Made by a program: the position numbers and the translations under genes. Source: Nothopassalora personata (Eukaryota; Ascomycota; Dothideomycetes; Mycosphaerellales; Mycosphaerellaceae). Taken from it: a DNA stretch of 64,000 nucleotides. Shown in pieces: positions 10,740 through 22,639 of the stretch; the first letter of the stretch is position 1; each line of letters opens with the position of its first letter. Where the stretch lies: the NCBI GenBank assembly GCA_033816765.1, contig CM066289.1, forward strand, positions 1,178,001 through 1,242,000, in the 5' to 3' direction. A model generated the notes under the pieces. The model did not search any database, was not told the DNA's origin, and saw only the letters and a list, made by a program, of their open reading frames with translations.

Positions 10740-13700
10740 GCTATAGTAAGGAAAACGGATACTACTACAACACGACGCATCTGTAGGAACCCGGCAAGGC
10801 TCTAACGCCTAGTAACCATTTAGCTTACTTATTAGGATTGCTTAGGACTACTAGAGTAAAGAAACGAGTTATAGAAATTGGAATAGGCGCGTTTAAGGGA
10901 GATTCTATTGCTAACGTTTATTCAGTTTAAGGGGATTAGCCTTCCGAGATCCTAAGGCAATCTACATTAAATGCTTAGGCACGAAAGTAATAAGTAGGCT
11001 AATATATAGCTAACATTAGGATACCGTAGGTCTTTACGATGTACAAGCGTAAGGCGGATAAGAAGAAGCTAGTAGACGCAAGCGTTTACGAACGCCTAGA
11101 ATTACGAGTTAAGGGAGATATAGAATAGAAGCGTAGGGCGCTATACCTAGAATCTAAGATGCCTAAAGGATAAGGACCGTTCGATAGGAAGTACTTAACT
11201 AAGAAATTCTTAAGTATTAAGCGAGGTAGCCGGATCACGCTAGAACGACTTACCTTAATTAAGGTTAGCATTAAGCTATTGCTAATAGAAAGGGCCTTAT
11301 TCGATAAGATGCTCTACAACCGGGAGGTAGTCCTTACTTAGGATTTCAGTTACATAAGGCAAATTAGGCACGACGTTGTACTACCTTAGAAGATCAATAC
11401 GGTCCCTTATAGGCCATAGTAGGCACGCCCTATCTAGCTACACCTAAGTCTTAGGGCAATTGTTAAGCGCATAATTAGAGCCCGGATTAAGAACAACATC
11501 CTAGAATACTTATAAGGGGCATATTCTAATAGCTAGTTCCTAGTCGTAAAGAAGGTTAATGCCTCTAGAAGCGATGTGCTATATCGGTTAATTAACTTAG
11601 CTATGCTCCTAAATAAGGTTACTATACGCGATACTAACATTCCACCGGACACGGATAGCTTCTTAGAGGATTTTACCGGGTGCCGAGTCGCTTCACTTAT
11701 AGACCTATTTTCAGGTTATGATTAGATTACTTTAGATAAGTCCTACCGGGACTTAATAGCCTTCATGACCCCTCTTAGCCTAGTACGTAACACGACTCTA
11801 CCTTAAGGAGCTACTAATTCAGTTACTTAGTTCGTGCGTGCGGTAATAAAGATTCTACTTAATCATATCTCGCATCAAGCGAAGCCGTTCCTTGATGACA
11901 TCGGTATTAAGGGACTAACTAAGGACTATAGGAATGCCGAAGTAGAGCCTAGGCTAAGGAGATAGGTTGTTAAGCACATCGTCTCCCTAGATCTAGTTCT
12001 TACTAACCTAGAGAGAGCTAGTACGGTAGTTGCTAGAGGCAAATCCCAATAGTTATATAAAAAGCTTAAGATTATTAGGTACGTTACTAGCCCGGACGGT
12101 CGCTATCCTAACCTAAAGGTTGTAGCCAAGATCCTAGACTAGCCTACGCCCACCTATATTAAGGAGGTCCGCACCTATGTAGGGCTATATATGTACTTCC
12201 GGATATAGATTCCCTAGTTCGTTATTATCGCTCGACTAATGTATAAGCTACTAAAGAAGGGCGCCGAGTTCACCTAGATATAGAATAAGCAATTCTCGAA
12301 AGAAGAGGTTGCTAGATATCTTATGTAGGCTCTAGCCTTAGTTACCCTCTACTACTCACCTAGTGCTAGGTCTATCTTTATCTTAGTTAATGCTAGCGGT
12401 ACTAGATAGGGATGTATCGTTTCTTAAGAATTAATAGATAGTACTCGACGGCGTCACCCGGTGCGGTATAAGAGTAGAATCTAGAACGCGTTAGAATCTA
12501 GATATAATGCTAGTAAGCGGGAATGCCTTAGGGTCCTTAAGGGGCTTAAGAAGATCTAGAGATATATTACTAGCGTTAATTTTGTCCTTAAGGTTAATAC
12601 TAAGACACTTGTATAGTAGCTTAACCGGCCGGCTTCGGACCTACCGAATTCGGCAATAGCCCGGTAGGTCGCATAGATTAGGTTATTCACGTTCGAGGTG
12701 AAGCACGTTACGGGGATTAGACACACTAGCCTAGATGCCCTGTCTCGTAGGCCCTCTACACCTTAGGAACCTAGGGAAGCTAACGAAGACGAAAACGAAG
12801 TCGATTAGATAATTAATAATAAGCTATTCGGGTACCCGGAGCCGGTCGACACCTATCTAGTTGAAATCTAGAAAACACGACATCTCGGGGACTAATATTC
12901 TAAAAGCTCTTAGCAACTTGCTTAGGTTATAGAAACTAGGACCCGGCCCGATAGTGTTACCCGTACTAAGTACCGGCGACTAGTAAAGAAGAGCGTTAAT
13001 TTCTTTATCCGGGACCAATTGCTATTCTTCTAGAAGCGCCGAGGAGTACCGTTATAACTTATAATTAACGATAACGAGGCTTAGAAGGAGATCGTTATAG
13101 AATGCTATAAAAGACACGGTCATCGCAGCGCTAAGGTCGTATATAACCTTATTTCCGATCGGTATTACTAGGACGGGTGCTTCGCCGATGTCTCTACGTA
13201 GGTTCGAAGTTATGCTCCTTATAGGTTTCGCGAAGGCAACTAGCGCGCTAGTAAGCTTTACTCATCGAGCCCTTAGGTTATTAGTGAGAAGTAGTACTCG
13301 GACCCCGTCTAGGTACATAAAAATAGATACCTCCTAGTTACGCGCGAAGCACTTAGCAACTGGATCGAGGCTAGAGTAATAAGGGCACCTCCTAGCTCCA
13401 AGACGGTTACTAAGTTTCTATACGAAGATGTCTTCTATAGGTACGGCTACTATACTGAAATTGTGCTTAATAACGCTACGGTTCATACGGCTAAGGTTAA
13501 GCGGTTACTCGTAGGGCTTAGTGTTCGAAGGATCCGAATATTACCGTACTATCCGTAGTCTAATGCTCCGGTCGAGGCTAGACACCGTCCAATTCTTATA
13601 GCGTTAGTAAAGCTCATAAGGAACACATACCGCGGATAGTAGCAATAGGTACCCGCTATATTATAGGCTAATAGGACTACGACCTGTCGTACTACTGGAA

Positions 13701-14395
13701 TAACGCTAGCTTAGGTCCTATATAGCTATCGCACGATTCTACCAATTGAGGTTAAGCACCCGACGTAGGCGAATTACTAATAGGGATCGGTAAGAACGAC
13801 TAAGGACCTACTTGCTATACGTGCGCGTTAACTCTAGGCTCGAGACCTTAGTTTAGAAGGGCTACATACTCGAAGGAAGCGACTAAGAGAACTTAGTAAG
13901 GACTACTTTAATTCTTACCGGAATGTTAACTCTATTAGTTTCTAAAAGGGCGACCTTATTATAAGATTCGATAAGCTATATAAGGATAACTTCTTACGTA
14001 AGATCGGTTACCGATAATAAGGTCCATATCGGGTGTCTAGTGTCTCTAGGGAGTTTAGTACCTATATTCTTAAGGAACTTAATAGTACGCTAATAAAGGG
14101 TGTTTAGGCACGAGAAAACCTTAAGCCAGTTCTAGAGTTTCGCCCGGATAACATAGGAGTACTAGGCCTAGATAATAGGATCGATCTCGTAATAGGGGAG
14201 GGAGAAGTCGCTAATAGCGAAGATAGTAGTAATTCGAACGAGATCGCGCCTATCGCCGACGAAGACGTACTACCTATAGGAGTTAACGAAAGGGGATCGT
14301 ATCCTAAACCGGAATCTAAGAAGCTATAGGTTAGGCCTTATAACCTTTCTATAGCCGAAATTTCACAGTTTAGTAGGATCGAGGCTAAGAACTAA
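10740..14395 (+). pseudogene. Gypsy pol frame: RT, RNase H, integrase (RIP-mutated)
   Basis: Reverse transcriptase begins near 11400. 'SLIDLFSGYD' and 'FLDDIGIKG' correspond to RT blocks, the latter being the (Y/F)xDD catalytic box near 11890. RNase H follows ('SRYNASKRECLRVLKGLKK' near 12500, then 'HTSLDALSRR' near 12720-12750). Integrase follows (about 13080-13900, with 'TEIVLNNATVHTAKVKRLL' and 'YYPxSNAPVEARHRP'). The tail has acidic and Pro-rich residues, and I see no chromodomain. Stops replace Gln and Trp. The frame closes at a TAA at 14393. Confidence 0.85.
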
Positions 14396-14536
14396 TCAGT
14401 TAGTAATAGCGTACGGAGTTCACTTCCCTTAGGTATATGTTGCGCATACCCTTCAGTTTATTAAGCCGATTTGGTTATCTAGACTTCACTTTATAGGGTG
14501 TTCTTACCTTAGTTAGACCTTAGTTAGTAGAGTTAC

Positions 14537-14562
14537 ATTTACCGGTCCCGGGACCGGTAAAT
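14537..14562. repeat. 26-bp perfect palindrome between pol and the third frame
   Basis: This is identical to the palindrome at 10713-10738 and is followed by ATCACGTGAT. It sits in the gap between the pol frame and the third frame. Confidence 0.95.
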
Positions 14563-14989
14563 CGGATCACGTGATAGCGTGGCATGCCTCTACCGAATGC
14601 TCACCTAGGTGGTCACTAGTACTAGTTTTCGGTTACATGTAGGGTTATCGGACCTTTAGTGTAACCTTAATAGTACTACTCTTACTACTTATAAGACCGG
14701 TCTCGGCGCTACTACCTTACAACGGTTATAGGGACATACGCTAAGAGGCATACTTAAGCGTAGCTCTCTACCTACTACTTCCTCTCTTTTTCTTTAAATA
14801 CTAACACTATTACTAGAGCTACCGACACATCCATCTACTACTACTATACACATTAGACGGTTCTTTAGCCTCTCTCTCTTTACGACCTTAACCTTCTTTA
14901 AAGCCCCCACCCCTAATACTAAGCTTTTAAAGCTTACTAATACTCTAGAGTAGTACTACGAGATAGCCAGCTCTTACGATCTTACTACT

Positions 14990-17913
14990 AGCGAATCCTA
15001 GTTATTATAGCTTTAGCTAGTCTATCGTTACGCCCGGCTAGCTCGAGTATAGCGCTTACTAGCACTATTACTAGGCTCACCCGCCTACCTTAGACCTTGT
15101 TCGAGTCCCTTTGCCTACCGGATAACGTTAAGCATGTCCTTACTAACACGAACACGCCGAAGTCCGCTACTAATATTATGTTCCGAGAGCTTAGTCCTTA
15201 GAAGCGGGTTAAGGTGTTAAAGGACTTCTATAAGGGCTTCGAGAAGGTGTTCGAAGACTACTCCGTCTAGGTTAACCTGTTTTTCGAGGAAGTTAAGAGC
15301 GGTATAGGTAAGAGCTACTAGGATAAATTCCTTAGTAATAAGAAGCTCGATGTCTTATTTCCTATCGTCGGCAAGATTCGTAAGACCGGTTTAGAGATTC
15401 GTAACCGAGAGAAGACTCTTCGAGCTACGCTTACCCGCCACTAGCTACAGTAGATAGACAATAAGATTCTTAATCGACGCGTTATCTCCGAGCTTTATAG
15501 TACTAATAGCGGGCGCCGCTAGTTCACGGCCTTTATTAATAAGTACCTAGACTATAGTAGGGCTGTTAGTAGGATCTAGAGGGCATTAATCTAGCGTATA
15601 AGGATCGGCCGTAAGGGCATAGATCGTAAGCAAATTCTAGAGCCTAGTAATCTTACCCGGTGCGATAGGGAGGCTAAAGCACGCAGCATTAATCCGTAGT
15701 CGGCTAAGAGTAGGGAGATTATTAGAAGATACCGCCTAGCCGTCTATAAGGATAGCCTTCTATACTTTACAGAGGGTACTATTACTAAGAAGTCCGCGTC
15801 CCTAGAGGATAGCATAGATTAACCTAGACTATCTAGCTAGTAATAGCCACGTTAGCCACTACCGGGTAGTAAAGGTAAAGGACGTATAAAGAGTACTACG
15901 CTAACTCCACTAGCCTCTACCTAGCCTATAGTCCTATCGAGAGGCGGTCGTAAGTTGAGTCGACTTAAGTAGCTCCGTATAGGCGAGAGTATAGGTAAGG
16001 GCATAACTGCGCCTACTCGATCCTCGCCTAACCGAACGCTAGATAGCGTACCTATACGCGAGGGCAGTCCGCTAGGTACACCGGTTAGCACCCTACGATC
16101 CACTCCGGCCCTAACTAAGAATAGTAATCCGATACTTACTATGTTACCTTCGGCTATAATTAGGGATGTATTAGTCTTTAAGGATTAGATCCTATAAGAA
16201 GACGAGGCCCTCCGGATTAAGCGCGCTAACTGCACCTACAATAAGCGGTACTATAGCATTAAGTTTAGAAACTCGATTAATGTAGATAGCATTAACTAGC
16301 TACCTAAGTACCGGATGGCGGGCCTTAAGATGCTCGAATATGCTGTCTCGGACGTTCTTAAGAGGGATAGTAAGGTTAGCGCTGTAATGTGCGATTAGTA
16401 TGTTCGAGATTTCTACTATAAGGCCCTCTACTTTGTTACGAATCCCGGTATTACCGCTAATACCCTATGTAAGCGCGCGCTTAAGGTCTAAGACTAGCTC
16501 TTTAAAGGTAAGAGTTTTTCAGCTATTAAGGTGAAGAATGGGTCGTAGTTTCGCCCTAATAAGCGTAGTTAGAAGACTATTAACCCGCTTAGCTACCTCC
16601 GTGTTCGAGGTAAAGTCGGCACTACGAGTAGCATCGTTACGCATGCTAACTATAACTAGATCCTCGACAAATTCGGCATTAATAAAGCTAACTAAGCCGA
16701 TCTTAATAGCACCGGTACCTACATTAATAGTAACATACTATACTAGTATAATAACGCTAAACTAGCACTACGGGTTAAAACAGTTAGAGAAATAATAAGT
16801 CGAGAATTCGACGTGTACCGATGGTACCTACGAGAATTAAATAAGGTTAGTAACGGCGGCGTCTACTAGAACATGTAGTATTCTCTAAGCTAATAGATTA
16901 TGTAATAAGACCCCGGGCTGTAGCTCTTATAAGTAGCTCTACACCCTTAACACTGCACTCGGTTCATCTCCTTCCCTAGGCCTACGATTTTTAGCTTTAA
17001 TAGGGCTTATTAGGGGGGTAACGCGAACACTATAGTATAGCATACTAGGGTCGACTTAAACCTCGAAATTAAAAACTACTAGACTAGTAACCGGCTTAAC
17101 ATACTGTACTCTCTTAACTTAGAGGGCACTAGTGGGCCGGAGTTTTTACACGGTTTTCATAAGAAAGGGAATACTAGAGAGTTCATCCAGTAGTGCTAGA
17201 TTAACGACTATATAGAAGACGGCCGATTTAAGCGTTTCTTCTCGGTTAGGGTCTAGAATTACCTAAACAAGAACAGCATTAGCTAGTTTAGAGAGGACCT
17301 AAGCGCTAGGTAAATGCGGGTGACCACTATAGGCGTCCTAATAAGGTAGGCCGCACATAAGAAGACGCTACGTTAGATTAACCCTTACTTTGTCGAGATC
17401 CGCGACGACGACTATCTTAAACTCTAGAGAAGCTAGAGCATGTACTAGGTGATGGACCTCTATCGTAACTTTAAGATACTAAGTAAGAGCGCTACGGGGT
17501 TTAAGTATCGACGCCTAGTACCCGGCTATCCTTTTCCTACGGCCGTACACCTTAGTAGCATTAGCCCTCTATCCGATGCCCTAGCGGGTTTAAAGTCTTA
17601 GAACGATAACGAAGTCATCCTTAATGCTAGAAGGTAGCTTAATGCTACGGTCCGCCTAGACTCGGAGCTCTTCTATAAGAAGATGCATAATTAGCGCGTC
17701 CGAGCTATGAAATTAATAGACAAGTAGCTTAGCTTAGTCACTACTCTCGAGTAGATGTGCTTCATAAGCGAAGGGCGTGATAAGAGCTTCTTCCGTAACT
17801 ACTATGGGAACTTTACTAACTAGCCACTTAGGGACGCGTCTAGTGAGACTAGTGTTAGCCACGACAACGAGTAGGTCTAGATAAAGGAGTTATATAAGAC
17901 TAAGTAGAACTGA
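14990..17913 (+). pseudogene. Unidentified third frame of the Gypsy element
   Basis: After pol, a further + strand frame of about 970 codons can be followed once TAG/TAA are taken as former Gln/Trp. It ends at a TGA at 17911-17913. Readable segments include 'DKFLSNKKLDVLFPIVGKI' (about 15325-15380), a Ser/Pro/Arg-rich linker (about 15830-16130), 'RMAGLKMLEYAVSDVLKRD' (about 16315-16370), and 'FVEIRDDDYLKL' (about 17390-17430). I recognise no domain. It could be a transposon accessory protein, a captured host gene, or part of another inserted element. The start is not determined. The regularity of the frame argues it was coding before RIP. Confidence 0.6.
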
Positions 17914-17980
17914 GTAGTTAGTGTGGGTCTATAGGCTCCTAGTTTCTAGTTGATTTCCGGCTACAGCTGTAACCTATAGG

Positions 17981-18030
17981 ATTCTAGTTCTAATTCTAGT
18001 TCTAATTCTAGTTCTAATTCTAGTTCTAAT
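17981..18030. repeat. 12-bp tandem repeat after the third Gypsy frame
   Basis: Four consecutive copies of ATTCTAGTTCTA follow the stop of the third frame, about 500 bp before the right LTR. Confidence 0.9.
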
Positions 18031-18519
18031 GCTTCGGGTACAGGTGCTTCTAGTCCTTAGATCTTACTTGTTTCTTATAGTTACTTATCCTCCCTTAACT
18101 TACCTTCTAGCTACGCGGTAGATTCGTCTTTAGATTTATTAGGTTGCTAGTACTGACGCTCACTTGTCTTATAAGTGGCGTTTACGTTATTTGACCATCT
18201 AGCCCGCTCGATTAATGCTAATATAGCTGTCTATTCCCTCGCCAGTTTCGTAGTATACGTTAGTATAGTGCGACGGATGCGAGTCGCGGTTATTAGCGTT
18301 ATTATTACGGTCTCTGTTAGAAGGATCCTTTCGATCTTCACAAACTGTCGCTAGTAGGCCCTAGGACTACCTAACATCTTATATGTTAAGCTAAATGGTA
18401 GGGTGAGCTACTATGCTACTATAAGACTACCTTAGCTTATAGCGACTAACTAAGCTACCTATAATGCCCGGGCTTACTACTTTAGAACCTAAGGACAGGT
18501 TCGTAATAGGGGAGGATAT

Positions 18520-18912
18520 ATTAACGACTAATTAGTTATGTTAACTTTAGGTTTGGTTATGTCGACCTTAGGTTTAGAGGGAGGGTCCCTTAGGTCCAAC
18601 TTGCCCTAATTTTATTTAGGTTTGATTGGACATTTAGGTGAGCTAGCGGGACCTAGTATAGCTGTTAAGATATATACTGCGCAGTTAAGCATTGTAAGCG
18701 TAGCATTAAGGCAACAATCCAATTCATACCTCTCGAGTAGAGGGCATAGGGGTTTAGGTCCGCCAATCCTCTTGTTTTATCTAGCTACTGCGCTGCTCGT
18801 CACGTGACCTGATTTCACGGTCCCGGGACCGGCAAATACCTCTGCTTACATAAGCGCCGCTCCACACCACCACAACTCGGATAGGCCTACATAGGGTAGT
18901 TAGTAGACATTA
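18520..18912 (+). repeat. Right LTR of the Gypsy-type element
   Basis: This is the direct repeat of 6986-7378 at a constant offset of 11534 bp, without indels, and it includes its own copy of the palindrome at 18812-18837. It is preceded by a purine-rich tract (GGGGAGGA) at about 18509-18516. Confidence 0.88.
18812..18837. repeat. 26-bp palindrome, LTR copy (right)
   Basis: Identical to the left LTR copy, with the same CACGTGA upstream. Confidence 0.9.
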
Positions 18913-20365
18913 CTATTTATATAACTATAATAGCTACTCTAGACCTCCTATATAGTTATCTCTAGTTACTATTACTATTAGAGCTATACTCCTAATTAGA
19001 TAATATGTCTAACTAGTTATTAATTGTTATAGCAATTCTCTTCCTAGAGGACTTACTACCCTTTACCTTTTTTACCCTATCCTTTAGGGTCTCTTTACCC
19101 TTCTTAGACTTGTTTCTAGGATTCTTCTCTAGATACTACTTATAGTAGTTCGCGTTAGTATACTTATATAAGTACTATATACACTGCTTATTATTATTCT
19201 TACTTAAGAATGCTCTAACAAAGCTATTGCTAGGCTTATAGGTAGTAGGTACTTACTCCTTCCTAAGAGTTATAAATATTCTCTCTAGGGTAGTTAATTC
19301 TAGGGGATTATTATATCTCTATATCCTAAGCTATTTAATATAGTTTAGACCTTTAATAAAGTATAGTCTATAGATACTATCTAAGAGGATAAATAAGTAT
19401 TTAAGTAGTAACTTACTATTAACTAGGGAGGATCTAATAAATTGCTCTATAGTAGTCTTATAGTTATATACCTAAGCTTAAACGTCTTTATAGTACTTTA
19501 ATATACTAGGTCTTATAGCATCTAATTTAATATAACTAATTGCTTTTAGAGTGTTATATAGATCGATTATAATAATAGGCTTATATATTGCCTTAATTAA
19601 ATTATATAATTCCTTAGCTAACTTGTCTATATCTCTAAAGTTTAGCCTTAAGGTAGAGTCTAATCTAGCTATAATAATACTAAAAGCTTATATGTCCTCT
19701 TTCTTCTATCGCTTATAGGCAGCTTTATATCCTATACTACTAGTAATGTCCTAAGGAGCTTTATTCTAGGTAGTAGTCTTATTCTAGGTATTCTTAGTCG
19801 TATTTTAGGGTTGTTTATAAGCTGCCCTATTTAGAGTATACTTTAGATTAACCTAGTCTAGGTTATAGATAATATATCTAACTAGATCCTTCTCTAGTAG
19901 TACGCTAATTAGTATAGATTTCTATGCCTAAAACTACACGCCTTTTCTAAGTACCTAGTTATCCTTAGTAGACCTTACTAGGTTACTAGAGATATTGTTT
20001 CTAAACTCTATATCTAGTCTAGCTCTTTTAGATGCTATACTACGGTAATAATGCTTAGTACCGATATCCTATAGTAGTTCTTAAATCGATTAGATAGTTG
20101 TCCGTAAAATAAATATAGGGTCGGGTCTACTAGCAAGGTAAGCTAATCCTTAATAGAGCTTCGATAATAATTTAGGTTTTAAAATAAATAGGTAGAGGAG
20201 TACTCGGGCTTATAACCTATTATATATAGGTATTTAACGAGTACAAGCTTCTAGATTAAAACGATAGAGTGGATTAGTAACCCTTATAAATTGCTATAGG
20301 GTGTAAGACTATCTAGCTATAGAAACAGTGTAATATAGTGTATGTGTGCCAAGTCCTGACTAACA
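18913..20365 (-). mobile_element. Copia-2, upstream half: 5' LTR and gag
   Basis: This is the other part of the split Copia-2. On the - strand the outer end at 20365 begins TGTTAGTCAGG, a typical Copia LTR start, and it marks the abrupt change to ordinary GC composition. Around 19100-19210 a gag zinc-knuckle-like segment reads C-x2-(C)-...-Y-(C)-...-'LEKNP', with cysteines partly lost to TpG-to-TpA change. CTATT at 18913 is the right copy of the Gypsy target duplication. Joined to 6985, the sequence continues into the Copia-2 integrase region. Confidence 0.75.
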
Positions 20366-21060
20366 CAGCTATTAGTCACCTGATTCACAACAGTAGCTAT
20401 CGTCGGCGGTTACCTCTTTTGTCGTTTCACCACCTTTGTTTCCACTCCACTCTATCCTTTTGATATACATGCGACATTGAAAGCGGCATTCCGAGGTCTG
20501 AAACAACGACAGCCGATTCCTATGCACGCGCTAGCTCCGACGGCTTCTGGTTCCCCTTGGAGAGCTGAGAGGACCAATTACGAGCGTAGCTTGAACGACC
20601 ACTCTCGCGCGTGCACCATGTCGACGCGTCTCACAAGGTGTCTGTGATCCTCAGGCCGACTAGACAACACAGTCTAGTTGATCGCCACCCATCATCCCGC
20701 ATGGCATTCGCAAAACGATGTTGTGTTGCTCTCGATCCTCAAGGAGGTAGTTCTACCGTAAGCATTTCCCTTTTTCTCTCCAAATCAGCTGACTACACGA
20801 CCCGACGCCAATAAGTGACAATGAATGCAGTCTGACTTATTGTCGAAGGTGCCATATGTGGCTGACGAATCTTCCGAGTCCATCCTCCACGCTTCAGCTC
20901 ACGCAGCTCCACAGTAGCTTAGCCGCTGGCTGTTTTGTTCACCTTGTGAACTTGGTGGTGACAATGACCTATCCAAAACTGGACGTAGGCAGACGGGCGT
21001 TCTTCCTCGAACATGAAGCGTTACGAAAGCGAGCAGTTCGACGCCACTGAAGAGGATGAT
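20366..21060. other. Non-transposon stretch between Copia-2 and HET remnant 1
   Basis: Base composition switches to ordinary fungal GC here. Short open frames exist but none shows a domain or a convincing start. It may include the decayed 5' end of the HET gene that follows. Confidence 0.5.
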
Positions 21061-22190
21061 GACACTGCTGTCTACATTGGCGTCGTTGCACGCCCGATTT
21101 AGTGGGTGTGAGTCGATACCTACTGCATCGACAAGAGTAGTGGCGCCGAGCTCAGCGAAGCCATCAATTCCATGCGGATGTACTATCGAGATGCCAGATA
21201 CTGTGTCGCGTTTCTAGATGATCTGCCGCGAGAGGAAATAGCCACAACGGCGCTACGCGACTCATTCGTGGATTCGGAGTGGTTTAGCAGAGGCCGGACG
21301 CTGCAAGAACTAATCGCGCCCAGTGAGGTCGTTTTCCTCGATTCTCCGTGGAAGATCGTGGGCAAAAAACATGACCCGGAGACCTGCGAGTGGATTCAAT
21401 CCGCCAGTGGATTCAATCCGCCAGTGGCATCACACCCAGATATCTGCGCAACCCATCCACAATATTTGGGACTAGTGTGGCACGACGTATGAGCTGGGCA
21501 TCAACTCGGAAGGTACGGAGGACATCGCCTGTTCATTGATGGATCTTTTCGGCGTACACATGCTCTCTAATCTACGGCGAATGAATGTAGGCTTTAACAA
21601 GGCTACAGCTTTGAGATCATCAAACAGACAGACGACGAGTGAAAGAAACGTTGTGGGGTTCCAGAACGAATACATATCAGCCACTGATACCGCTCCTTGC
21701 AGCTCATTGTTGAAACTGCTTAGGGTGTGGACTCTGATGCTTAATGAATCTATCTACGGGCTACTATCACAGCTGGACATATAGTCCCTATAGATGTTTG
21801 CTTGTCTTTGTTGTGATAGGTGTGAGAAGATTTTCAGAACAACACTCACCCTCGCCTGTTCAGCTCATCAAGATCGATCTATGCAATAGACCGTATCCCA
21901 AGCAGACCATTTTCGGTCACAAATAAAGGTATCCAGTTCGAGGCAGACGTGACGACAATAGGGCATGGCGCAGCGAAGCTGTGGCTTGTTCAGATCAACT
22001 GTGCGCGCGTTCCACCTCGTCAGATTGGATTCTGCTGGAGAAAGGACCCCTCAGCCCTCGCAATCTGTTACGCCATGTGTGCTGGTATTGCGGCGGCTGA
22101 GCAACAACATCTTCGTAAGGCCTGGTCGCAATGTCAATGGTCCGGCCGATCACTCTGCCTCCTGGGTGCTGAGTGACTTTTCGAAGGCTC
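21060..22190 (+). pseudogene. Decayed HET-domain (heterokaryon incompatibility) gene 1
   Basis: HET proteins trigger cell death when unlike fungal strains fuse. Recognisable HET blocks in order are 'DTYCIDKSSGAELSEAINSM' (from 21115), 'YYRDARYCVAFLDDL', 'WFSRGRTLQELIAPSEVVFL' (about 21280-21345), 'TEDIACSLMDLFGVHM' (about 21514-21560), and the C-terminal 'VTNKGIQFEAD' (from about 21913). These lie in different frames. Lesions include TAG and TGA just before the first block and a 17-bp tandem duplication (GTGGATTCAATCCGCCA, about 21391-21424), which shifts the frame. A spliced functional gene is unlikely given these breaks. The 5' limit is not clear. Confidence 0.75.
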
Positions 22191-22639
22191 AGCTGATGGA
22201 TTGCCGGATCATCAAGAATGAGACACTACTTCCTGCCACTACTGTTCGATCAGCACGTACTGTGGCCAGTGAGGAGTATCAGCTTCGAGAGGGAGAGCAG
22301 GGCGATCGTCTTGTGACAGATTCAGTCGTCGCTCGAGTCGCGAAAGAGATCTACAGCGGAGGTCATCAAAACATCGCTGGCGAAGAAGTTCAATGCCACT
22401 AAGCGCTGACCAGAAGCGCGACGTCACGTACGTGGGTGTGTCGCAACAAGCACGCCATTTGGCCGTAGTTCTGGCGTTTCTTCAGAATCAGCCTGATGAT
22501 ATGACCCTCCACATGCTAAGATGCTGTAGGATGTTTGAGAAGCAGCGGGCGAAGCGCCCGAATGATTTGGCGACTCCTTGACCATTGGATCAGGAATCCT
22601 TGGAATACATGGCATAGAGCAGAAGATTCAGACTGCGAG

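Larger units (their letters stand above)
6986..18912 (+). mobile_element. Gypsy-type LTR retrotransposon with a third reading frame, inserted in Copia-2
   Basis: The element is about 11.9 kb between two 393-bp LTRs. In + orientation it holds a leader with AAGGTT-type repeats, a gag-protease frame (7794-10590), an RT-RNase H-integrase frame (about 10740-14395), and an extra unidentified frame (about 14990-17913). These are followed by a 12-bp tandem repeat and a purine-rich stretch (18506-18515) before the right LTR. The pol order RT, RNase H, integrase identifies the Gypsy superfamily. All frames carry TAG/TAA in place of Gln/Trp codons. CpG dinucleotides are abundant and CpA is depleted, so it was mutated by RIP and is dead. 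Most Gypsy elements are 5-8 kb, so this one is long. Confidence 0.88.

Noticed and set aside
17981..18030. CRISPR-like array from the regular 12-bp units
   Set aside because: The units are directly adjacent without spacers, and the organism is a fungus.
1..20365. A reassigned genetic code with TAG/TAA read as Gln or Trp
   Set aside because: RPB2, P450 and other genes in the same window use TAG and TGA as ordinary stops. The stops in this block replace Gln, Trp and also Cys-to-Tyr positions as CpA/TpG mutation predicts.
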